Positions 1 through 12,000 of a stretch of DNA of 34,385 nt are shown piece after piece. Source of the stretch: Phaeodactylibacter sp. Lineage in GTDB: Bacteria; Bacteroidota; Bacteroidia; Chitinophagales; Saprospiraceae. The stretch is from NCBI GenBank assembly GCA_024102975.1, contig JAGFJD010000474.1, positions 1 to 34,385 of the forward strand, written 5' to 3'. Each line of letters opens with the position of its first letter. Position 1 is the stretch's first letter. Both the position numbers and the translations under genes were made by a program. The notes under the pieces were generated by a model that was not told the origin of the DNA, did not search any database, and saw only the letters and a program-made list of their open reading frames with translations.

Positions 1-1
1 A

Positions 2-3000
2 GTGGTAACGGGCATTGCCCCGCAGTTTGCCAATGACAACTGCCCGGCCGATGCCACTTACAGCCTTAGCGGCGCCACTACGGGCAGCGGCACAGGCGAC
101 GCCTCCGGCACGACGTTCAACGCAGGCACCACGACGGTAACCTACACCTACACGGACGGCAGCGGCAACAGCGCTACGTGCAGCTTCGAGGTCATCGTAG
201 AAGACGACGAAGCGCCGGCGCTGGACTGCTCCGGCATCAACCCGGTACGCCCGGCGGCAGCGGATGAATGCAGCTTCACGATGGGCGGTACGGGTTTTGA
301 CCCGTCCTGGACAGACAACTGCCCGGGCGGCACGCTTTACAACGATTACAACTACAGCAGCAGCCTTGCCGGGGAAACCTTCCCGGCAGGCGTTACGCAG
401 GTCACCTGGACGGCAGTAGACGCGTCCGGCAACGAAAGCAGCTGTACCATTGACATAGTAATAGAAGACGCGCAGGCGCCGGCAGTGGACTGCTCCGGCA
501 TCCCCACTACAGTAATGGCTGATGCGGGCCGGTGCAGCTACTCCATCCTGGGCAGCGGCTATGACCCGGTATTTGGTGACAACTGCGATGCCAGCATTAC
601 GCACGACTACGCCCCGGCGCCCAACCCGTGGACGCTGAGCGGCGCCACGCTTCCTGCCGGCGCTACCACCATCACGTGGACGGTAACGGACGGTGCGGGC
701 AATGCCTCGGTATGCCCGGCAACCATTATCGTAACGGACGGCAGCGCGCCGAGCTTTGTAAACTGCCCGGCGGACATCATCGTGAGCACGGATGTAGGGC
801 AGTGCGAGGCCAATGTGAACTTCCCCACGCCGATAGCCGAAGATGCCTGTGGCGTGACGGTAACGCAGACGGGCGGGCTGCCGAGCGGCTCGATGTTCCC
901 GGTCGGTACAACCACCATAGAGTTCACGGCCACGGACGCGGCGGGCAACAGCGCCACCTGCACATTTGATGTGACGGTGGAAGAAACGGAACTGCCCACG
1001 GCAGTATGCCAGGACATCACAGTCTCCCTGGATGCCACCGGTTCTGTTGCCATATTGCCTGCCGATGTGGACGGCGGCAGCTATGACAACTGTCAGGTAG
1101 CCAGCCTTGCATTCGAACTGGGCCCGATTATCGTTGGACAGATGAGCTTCGGCTGCAATGCCCTTGGCGACAACAATGTCGTACTGCGGGTGGTTGATGC
1201 AGCCGGCAACAGAGATAATTGCGTGGCGACGGTAACCGTGATCGACGACATCAGTCCGAGCTTTACCTGCCCCGATCCGGTAACGGTACCGGGATGCAAT
1301 GCGGTCATTCCCGACCTCACTGCTTTGGTGAATGCTACGGATAACTGTCCCAATGGATTGACAGTTACTCAGAGTGTCCCTGCCGGGCTGAACTTCGGAA
1401 GCATGAACGGCCAGTCGGTGAACATCACGGTAACAGTGGCGGACGCCAGCGGCAACGCTACCAGCTGTGTCGTACCGGTTACGGTCGATGATGAAGTACC
1501 CCCGGCATTTACCAATTGCCCGGCAGACATTACGGTCAACAACGACCCCGACAAGTGCGGTGCCAACGTATGGTGGGCGGCTCCGACGGCCATAGACAAC
1601 TGCACCGGCCTGACAGCCGGCCAGGCCAGCGGCCCGGCGCCCGGCTCCTTTATCGCCGTAGGCAGCCCGCAAACGGTCACGTACGAAGCAACAGATGCTG
1701 ATGGCAATTCCGTTACCTGCAGCTTTGTGGTCGCCGTGGAAGACATGCAACTGCCTGACCTCAGCTGCCCGGTAAGCTTCATCACCTTCGATACCAACAA
1801 CGGCAACTGCTCGTACACCGTTCAGAGCGGCATGCTTGACCCGGATGCTTCCGACAACTGCTCTGTGACCGGCCTGACGCACAATTACGCAGCTGCGCCC
1901 AGCTCCACGACCCTGGATGGGGCTTCCTTCCCCGAAGGAATGACTACTGTTGTCTGGACCGCCGTTGATGCAGCTGGCAACAGCATCAGCTGTACCATGG
2001 ACATCATGGTGGAAGATGACGATACGCCGTTGGTAGCCGATTGCCCGGCAGATATCAATACCGGCAACGACGCCGGCGAGTGTGGCGCTATCGTTAACTA
2101 CGATGCCCCTGTCTTCAACGACAACTGTGGCGGGACGAACCATTCCGGAACTTTGGTGGAAGGCCTGCCCAGCGGTACCCTCTTCCCGGTTGGAACGACT
2201 ACAGTCACTTACGAATACACCGATGTTGCCGGCAATACAGCCAGCTGCAGCTTCGATGTAACCATAACAGATACGCAAATTCCTGATATTTCATGTCCGG
2301 ACAATATCGTAGTGGGCGCCAATGGCAGCCTGCTCAGCGGCACCGCTACGATAGCTTCCTTTGGGCCCTGTGGCGTAACCCTGAGCTACGTAGCTCCTGT
2401 AGGTACCGACAACTGCTCCGGCGCGGCCACTTCGCTGACCAGTGGCCTGGGCATCGGCCCGAATTATTACCAGTACGGTGGTTTCTATACGGAGACCTAT
2501 ACCGTAACTGATGCGGCGGGGCAAATGGCCACCTGTAGCTTTACCGTTACGGTGGAAGACCCGGTACCGCCGCAGATCACCTGCCCGCAGGCCATTACGG
2601 TAGCCACCGATCCGGGTGCATGCGATGCTGTCGTAACGTATGCCAACCCACTGGGAGGAGACAACTGTCCCGGATACAGCATCAGCCTGACTCATGGCCT
2701 GCCCACCGGTTCGGCCTTCCCGCTGGGTACGACAACAGTTGAATTCACCATTACCGATGGAATGGGCAATGCCGTGAGCTGTACTTTCGACGTTACTGTT
2801 GAGGACAGCGGTGCCCCCGCCATCAATGTATGCCCGGCCGATCAAACGGTAGCCACCAGCTCTGATGGCAGCGGCGACTGCCTGGCGGAAGTTCCGGATC
2901 TTACCGGACAGCTCCAGGCCAGCGACAACTGTACGGCTGCCGGCAGCCTGCTGATTAGCCAGAGCCCGGCAGCAGGCACGCTCTTCGGCGGCAACCATGG

Positions 3001-6000
3001 CGATGAGCAGGTGGTAACCCTGACGGTGACCGACGCCAACGGCAATGCCTCGGCCTGTTCGGCAACCGTGACGGTAACGGATGATGAGGACCCAACCATC
3101 GATTGCAGCAGCATTGCCCTGAATCATAGTACTGATGACGATGAGTGCAGCTACTACGTAAACGGGTTCAGCCTCGACCCAAGCTGGTCGGACAACTGCG
3201 ATGCCGTTCTGTCGCATGACTACGCTGCTGCTCCGTCCAGCCATACGCTCAATGGCGCCATCCTGCCGCTGGGCACGACCGACATCACCTGGACAGTCAC
3301 CGACGCCAACGGCAATGCCTCGGCCTGCTCGGCAACCGTGACGGTAACGGACGATCAAGATCCCTCTGCTCTGTGCGTGCCGTCGCTGACGGTAGCGCTG
3401 GACGGATCGGGCCAGCATCAGATTGCCGCCGGCGCCATCAACCTCGGCAGTTGGGACAATTGCGGTCCGCTGGCCAGCGCCCTCATCAGCCTGGATGGCG
3501 TGAATTTCGGCGGTGAAGTAACCGTAGACTGTAACGATACCGGCACCCCGGTAGCGGTAACGCTACAGGTGGCCGATCAGGCAGGCAATGTGAGTACCTG
3601 CTTCGTGAATGTCACGGTGCTGGATAACGAACTGCCTCAGGTCTCCTGCCCGGGCAACCTGTACGTTTCCACGGATCCGGGGGCATGCGTTGCAGTAGTC
3701 AACGGCATCGCTCCGGCATTCGAACACGACAATTGTGATTATACCGTAACTTACGCGTTGACGGGCGCCACTACCGGCAGCGGCACGGATGATGCCTCCG
3801 GCACCGCCTTCAACGCAGGCAATACCATTGTAACCTATACCATAGAAGACGAAAGTGGCAATACCGCAACCTGCAGCTTCATGGTGATTGTAGAGGACGG
3901 CGAGGCGCCGGTAGCGGCACAGTGCCCGCCCAGCCCGCTGGTTTACGATACGGAATCCACAAGCTGTGGAAAAGTGGTGAATTACCAGATCCCGATGTTT
4001 ACCGACAACTGTGGCAGCGGCAACCTGCTCCCCGGTACGCTGACAGAAGGCCTGCCCGGCGGCGCTCAGTTTCCCGTTGGTACTACTACGGTGGTATACG
4101 AGTACACGGACGCAGCCGGCAACACGGCCCAGTGCAGCTTCGACATCGAGGTGGTGAACAACATCGACCCGAGTTTCGTGAGCTGCCCGGGTGATATCGT
4201 GGTGCAAATTCAGAACGGCGTGCCGGTGGTAACAAGTGGCGCTGCCTTCTTCTCCGGTGCCGGGGCATGTGGCGTGACCCTCACGTATACAGCTCCTGTA
4301 GCCACCGATAACTGTCCGGATTGGGACGTGGAGCTGCTCTCCGGAAACGGCGCCAACCCGCAATTCTACAGCTATGGAGGTACTTATACCGAAGTATACC
4401 AGGTAGAAGATGCTTCAGGCAATACCGCTCAGTGCTCCTTCACCATCACAGTGGAAGATGCTACTGCGCCGGCCATTACCTGCCCGGATGACATTACCGT
4501 CACTACCAGCCCTGGCCTGTGCGAAGCAGAGGTGGCATACAGCCTGCCGTTTGCTGACGACAACTGCCCGGGTTATACCGTGACCCAAATTTCCGGGCCG
4601 GCCTCCGGCGCCGCCTTCCCGCTGGGTACCACCACAGTGAGCTTCCAGGTGACCGACAATATGGGCAACAGCACTACCTGCTCCTTCAATGTAACGGTAG
4701 TAGACGGTGAAGCGCCCGAAATCATCGCCTGTGCTTCAGATCAGGATATCCTGACGAGTTTCGATGGTTCCGGCGATTGCCTGGCGGAAGTGCCGGACCT
4801 CACCGGCCAAATTCTGGCCAGCGACAATTGTACAGCGGCGGCAGGCCTGTCGGTTACCCAGTCTCCTGCACCTGGCACCACCTTTGGCGGCGCTCAGGGC
4901 GATGAGCAGATAGTGACGATAACTGTAACGGATGCTGCCGGCAATGCCTCGGCATGCTTGGCAACCGTGACGTTAATAGATGATGAAGCACCGGTATTGG
5001 ATTGCTCCGCCGTAACGACCGCCTTGGGCACAGACGCCAATATGTGTGCAACGCTTGTCTCCGGGACGAGCCTGGATCCGAGCTGGACGGACAATTGCAG
5101 CGCCGACTTGTCGCACGACTATGCTCCTGCGCCGTCTGCCCACACCCTGAATGGGGCTGTCCTGCCCGCCGGCACAACAACCGTCGTTTGGACGGTCACC
5201 GATGAGAATGGCAATGCCGACCAGTGTACGGTAACCTATACCGTAGCTGATGACGACGCCCCACAGGCGAATTGCCAGCCCAATCTGACGGTGACGCTGA
5301 ACGGCAACGGCGAATACACGCTTCCGGTGACGTTGGTGAACAATGGCTCTTCGGACAACTGCGGCATCGCCGGAACTGAAATCAATGGCGGCAGCAGCGT
5401 ACTCTTCACCTGCGCCGATGCCGGCAATACCGTAAATGTAACGTTAACCGTCACCGATGCTGCCGGCAATGCCTCGACATGCTCGGCAACCGTGACGGTA
5501 TTGGATACCGATGTTCCCCAGATCAGCTGTCCGGTGGATGTGTCCATCACGGCAGAAACAGGGGAGTGCAGTGCGGTGGTCAACGATATTGAGCCGAAGT
5601 TTATTGACGACAATTGCCCGGCAACCATCACTTACGTACTGATGGGCGCCACAACAGGCAGCGGCGTCGATGACGCTTCCGGGACAGCCTTCAACGTTGG
5701 GACAACCACAGTGATGTACACCATCACCGATGAGAGCGGAAACAGCGCCGCCTGCGGCTTTGAAGTCACTGTAACCGATGACGAAGCACCGGTACTGGAC
5801 TGCTCCAACATCGACCCGGTACGCTCCGCCAATGCTGACGAATGCAGCTTCACGATGGGCAGCACGGGCTTCGACCCGGCCGGCTTCTCGGACAACTGCC
5901 CGGGCGCTACCCTGTCTAATGATTATAACTACTCCAGCAGCCTCGCCGGCGAAACCTTCCCGGCAGGCATTACCACGGTCACCTGGACGGTAACCGATGC

Positions 6001-9000
6001 GGCTGGCAATACGACATCCTGTACCATTGATATAGAGATCACGGATGATCAGGATCCGGTAGTGGACTGTACCGGCATCGACGGCAACCTGAGTGTTGAC
6101 GCCGGGCAGTGCAGCAAGGTGGTCACCGATGACAGCCTCGACCCGCTGGCCAGCGACAACTGCCCGGGCGTCAGCCTGACGCACGACTACCTGGCGGCAC
6201 CGCACCTCTTTACCCTGGAGGGCGCCGAGTTCCCGGCAGGGCAGACTGTGGTTACCTGGACGGCTACCGATGCCGCCGGCAACACCGCTACCTGTGTCAT
6301 CACCGTTGACGTAGCGGCTGACCAGGATCCGGTATTCCTGAGCTGCCCGACGGATATTACCGTGAACACCGCCACGGACCTGTGCGGCGCCACTGCCAAC
6401 TGGGCTCCGCCGGTCGTTCTCGGCAACTGCGGCGCGATCACTCCGGTACAGACGGCTGGCCCGCCCAGTGGCAGCCTGTTCCCGGCAGGTACGACTACGA
6501 TAGAATATACGGCTACCGACGCCTTCGGCAATACGGCTATCTGCTCCTTCACCGTTACGGTGGAAGACAGCCAGGCTCCGGATATCGACTGCCCGGTGAG
6601 CTTCATCACCCTGGGCGCCAGCAATGGCAACTGTGACAACAGCATCCCCGATGATATGCTCGACGCTCTGGCGAGCGACAACTGCGGGGTGGTGAGCCTG
6701 ACGCATGACTTTGCCGGTGCTCCCGACAACACGACTCTGGCCGGCGCCGACTTCCCGCTGGGAGTTACCGTTGTCACCTGGACGGCAGTAGACGCCGCCG
6801 GCAACTCGGTGAGCTGCAGCCTGGAAGTCACTGTAGTAGACGACATCGTACCCATGACGGTCAACTGTCCGGCCGACATCTCCGTGAGCAACGACCCGGG
6901 CGAATGCAGCGCCATTGTCTCTTATGATGCGCCTGCCTTCAGCACCGGCTGTAACGGCGTACCCGTCAGTGGCATCCTGGTACAAGGCTTGCCCAGTGGC
7001 TCGGCCTTCCCGGCTGGCACTACGATAGTGCGGTACGAATACACGGATGCCAACGGCACCGCCGTATGCAGCTTTACGGTGACGGTAGAAGATGCCGAAG
7101 ATCCCGTGATCGGCTGCCCGGTTGACATCGTGGTGGGTGCGGATGGAAGCATTGCCAGCGGCAACGCGACGATCATTTCCACCGGCCCCTGTGGCGTGAC
7201 GCTCCGGTATACTGCTCCGGTTGGTACGGACAACTGCCCGAACCCGGTAACCACCCTCAGCGGCGGGCTGGGCGCCAACCCGAACTACTATCAGCACGGT
7301 GGGACCTATACCGAAACCTACACGGTAACGGATGCATCCGGCAATACGGCTATCTGTTCCTTCACCATCACCGTAGAAGACCCGATCGTACCCACAATCA
7401 CCTGTCCGCAGGAAGATATTACCGTATCCACACAGCCTGGCCTCTGCTCAGCGGTAGTGACTTACGCTTCGCCCCTTGGTTCAGACAACTGCCCCGGCTA
7501 TTCCATTAGCCTGACACAGGGCCTGAACAGCGGCGCCGCCTTCCCGCTGGGTACGACGACCGTTGAGTTCACGATCACGGACAATGCGGGCAACTCCAAT
7601 ACCTGCTCCTTCGACGTGAACGTCATCGACAATGAAGATCCGGTGATCGTCTCCTGCGCTCCGGACCAGGACGTGCCCACCAGCTCGGATGGAACGGGCG
7701 ACTGCAGCGGCGCCATCCCCGACCTTACCGGCCAGGTAAATGCTGCCGACAACTGCACCATCGCCTCGATTACGCAGAACCCGGCCGCCGGCGCCAGCTT
7801 CGGCAGCGCTCACGGCGACCAGCAGGTGGTTACCATTACTGTTACCGACCAGGATGGCAACTCAGTTACCTGTACGGCTACCGTTACCCTGGTGGACGAT
7901 GAAAATCCGATCATAACCAACTGTGCGGACGACCAGAATGTACTGGTAAGCTCCAACGGCACTGGCGATTGCGAAGCGCTGATCCCCGACCTGACGGACG
8001 AGGTAGCCGCCAATGACAACTGTTCTGAATTCGCCAACCTGACGATCACGCAGAGCCCGCTTGCCGGCACGGCATTCAACGGTGCCCACGGCGACCAGCA
8101 GGTAGTGACGATTACGGTCACCGACGAAGTAGGCAACAGCACGGCCTGCGACGTGACGCTGACCCTGGTGGACGATGAAGACCCCACCATCCTGGCCTGC
8201 GCTGCCGATCAGGATGTGCTTTCCAGCACGGGCAACCCCGGCGATTGCGAAGGGCTGGTGCCCGACCTGACCGATGAGGTGACGGCTGACGACAATTGTT
8301 CGCCTTCCACCAACCTGACGATCACCCAGAGCCCGGCCGCCGGCACCGCCTTCGGCAGCGCTCACGGCGATCAACAGACAGTGGTGATCACCGTCACCGA
8401 TGAGGCTGGCAACAGCACTACCTGCAGCGTCACCCTGACCCTGGTGGACGATGAAAATCCCACCATCCTGGCCTGCGCTGCCGATCAGGATGTGCTCTCC
8501 AGCACAGGCAACCCCGGCGATTGCGAAGGGCTGGTGCCCGACCTGACCGATGAGGTGACGGCTGACGACAACTGTTCGGCTTCCGCCAACCTGACGATCA
8601 CCCAGAGCCCGGCCGCAGGTACGCCCTTCGGCAACGCTCATGGCGACCAGCAGGTAATAGTGATCACCGTCACCGACGAGGTAGGCAACAGCGCTACCTG
8701 TGAGGCCACCCTGACCCTTTCCGACGATGAAAATCCGGTTATTCTGGAGTGTGTGCCGGACCAGATCGTATCGGCAACAGCTAATGGCAACGGCGACTGC
8801 GAAGGGCTGGTTCCTGACCTGACCGGTCAGATTGTCGGCGACGATAACTGTACGGACGCTGCGAACCTGACGGTTACTCAGAGCCCGGTTGCGGGTACGC
8901 CTTTCGGCAACGTCGACGGCGATCAGCAGGTGGTCACCTTCACGGTAACCGATGAGGCCGGCAACAGCGTAAGCTGCCAGGCCACCATCACGCTCTACGG

Positions 9001-12000
9001 CGATGAGGAACCCACCATTCTGGCCTGCGTGGCGGATCAGGATATTTACACGGGCAACGACGATTGTGAGGGCGTAATCCCCGACCTTACCGGACAGGTG
9101 ACGGCCATTGACAATTGTACGCCGGTGAATGAACTGATCATTGTTCAGAACCCGGCTGCCGGCACGGTGATCAGCGGCTTTGCCGGCACACAACAGGTCA
9201 TCACCTTCACCGTGATAGACGGCGCCGGCAACAGCGTAAGCTGCGAGGCCACGTTGACGCTGGTAGACGACGACGCTCCGGTGATCGCCTCCTGTGCGCC
9301 CGATCAGGATGTCCTTACGAGTTCTGACGGTACGGGTGACTGTGCGGCGGAGATCCCCGATCTCACGGCACAGATAAGCGCCACGGACAACTGCACGGAT
9401 GCCGCAAGCCTGACGATCACGCAGAGCCCGGCCGCCGGCACGCCCTTCGGCAGTGCCCATGGCGATCAGCAAACCGTCACCTTTACTGTAACGGACGGTT
9501 CCGGCAACAGCACTACCTGTTCCACGGTGTTGACGCTGGTGGATGATGAAGCGCCGGTGCTGGACTGCCCGGATGACATCACTACCGCACTGTTCAACTG
9601 CGTGCCCGGCATACCGCCGACCTGGACAGTTGCGGCAACGGATAACTGCAGCGCGGACGTCACTCCGGTTCAGATCGCCGGCCCGACACCGGGCACTGCC
9701 CTTACGCTGGGCGTATACACAGTGACCTATGCCGCAACGGACGACGTGGGTAATGTCAGCAACTGCTCCTTTACCATCAACGTTACGCAGGGCCCGAGCT
9801 CTGAACCCATCATCGTTTATCCTTCGCAGGACATTTATGTGGAACTCGATGTATGTGACGGAGGATCGGAAGAAGTATGTTTCGAGGTGACCGCTACGGA
9901 TGCCTGCGACGGTGACCTCGTACCGGTTGTGACAGTGGACGGACAGGTGCTTACGCCGGTGAACGGCAACCGCTACTGCTATACTGCCACGGCGGCCGGC
10001 ACCTTCACGGTGCTGATTACGGCTGAAGATGGCAGCGGCAACATCCGGGAAGAAGACTTCCGGATCATCGTTACCGAATCGCTTGCTCCGCAGCCGACGA
10101 ACCTGCTGTGCAACTACAATGTAAATGCGACGCTGGATGCAAACTGCCAGCGGTTCATCACCTCTGACATGGTGCTGGAAGGCAGCTTCGGTTGCCTCAC
10201 AGAGGATGACTTTGTGGTCACCATCGTCAACGACGACGACCCGACGAACGGCAATATCCTGGATGGGTGCGGTGCGTTCATCTACGAGGTGACCCTGGCA
10301 CCAGGTGTTGGGCCGGTTAGTGGATTCGAGCCCTGCTGGGGCTATATCACCGGTGAAGACAAGGCAGCGCCTTCGATGGACTGCCCGGATGATACCGATC
10401 AGGGATCCGTAATCTTTGAATGTTTCACCCAGGATGGCACACTGGAAGCCGGCGACCTGCAGATGGTGCCGCTCAACTTCTCCTGCTTCATTGACGGAAG
10501 CACAGGAGGCTCCAGTATCGACCCGGGAATTCACTATTATGACCTGATCCCCTTCCAGGTGGACCGTACGGACTATTACACGATACTGGTTACCGACGAT
10601 TTCAGTTCTGCCTTTGATGAGACTGCCATTGCAATCTTCCAGGGCGGATTCAACCCGTCGAATCCTTGTGAGAACATCATTGCTTTCGTGGATGAGCCGA
10701 TCGACGATTTCAATCCGCCGCTGGCCAATGACGAGCCCTATCTCCGGATCAGCCTGCCGCTCATCGCCGGCGAAACTTACTACCTGTGGGTGACCTCCGA
10801 CGAGGATGGCGCTACCGGCGATTACACGGTCGACATCTGCCCGGATGAAAACGGGCAGGTAGGCTTGTTCGGGTCGACTACCGTCCTTGACCCGCAGACC
10901 TGGGAGCCGGTCATTGTCAACAACGACCAGTTGTGGCCGGCAAGGGATGTCAGCCTTACGCTGGACCTTTACTGCGGCGATTTCGACCTGATCTTCAACA
11001 ATCCGGCCAGCCTGGCCATCACAGGCGCGCCGACGGTAAGCGACAACTGCGACCAGGATGTCGAGGTAACCTTTGTCGATACCTACGCCAATGCCGGCGA
11101 CTGTGCGCCGATCATCATCACGCGGACGTTTACGGCCGTTGACGACAAGGGCAACACCCGAACCTGTACCCAGCTGATCACCCTGAACCGCCCGGATGAA
11201 TTTGACGTAGAATTCCCGCCGCGGACGGCGCCGATCGAATGTGACGAGCAATATGCCACCCTGCCAAACGGCAACCCGGCGCCCAGCGTCACAGGGTACC
11301 CATTCATCGTGACGGTGAACGGAATCGTAAACCTGACTCAGGAGTACTGCAACCTCGGCGCCAGCTTTGTCGACCGCACCCCGGTCAACGTATGTTCCGG
11401 TTCGTTCAAGTTCGTCCGGGACTGGACGGTGATCGACTGGTGCAACGGTGACAATATTGCCGAAGACGAGCAGGTGATCAAGGTCGGCGACTTTACGCCG
11501 CCAGCTGTTACCTGTCCGAGCGAGGACTACGACTGGGACGGCCAGCCGGATGGCCTGGTATTCTCCACCAGCCCGTTCAACTGTACCGCCAGTTTCGCGG
11601 CTCCGCTGCCGGAAGTGACGGACAACTGTTCCGACTGGGAGGTATATACCGAAATCCTGGCTGAAGTAGAAGTAGAGGTATTCAACCAATACGGGCAGGT
11701 AACCGGCACGGCGCTCGACACCGTGGTGGTGCGCACCATCGCCTGGAACGCCACCACCCGGATTGTCAGCGGCATCGAAGCCGGCAGTTACTACTTCCGT
11801 TATGTCGTGGAAGATGCTTGTGGGAACACCGTTACGTCCTATTGTCCCTTCGAAGTGAGGGATGAAATAGAACCCACTGCCGTCTGCAACGAAGACCTGA
11901 CGATATCCATTGGCGGCAACGGGCTTGCCCGCCTCTATGCTGCAGACATCGATGAAGGTTCCAACGACAACTGCGGCATCGACCGCATCGAGGCGCGCCG

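Noticed and set aside
2291..7297. Other long minus-strand frames in the HYR array (for example 2291-3418 and 5444-7297)
   Set aside because: Their translations repeat with the same period as the HYR modules, showing that they are shadows of the sense repeats.
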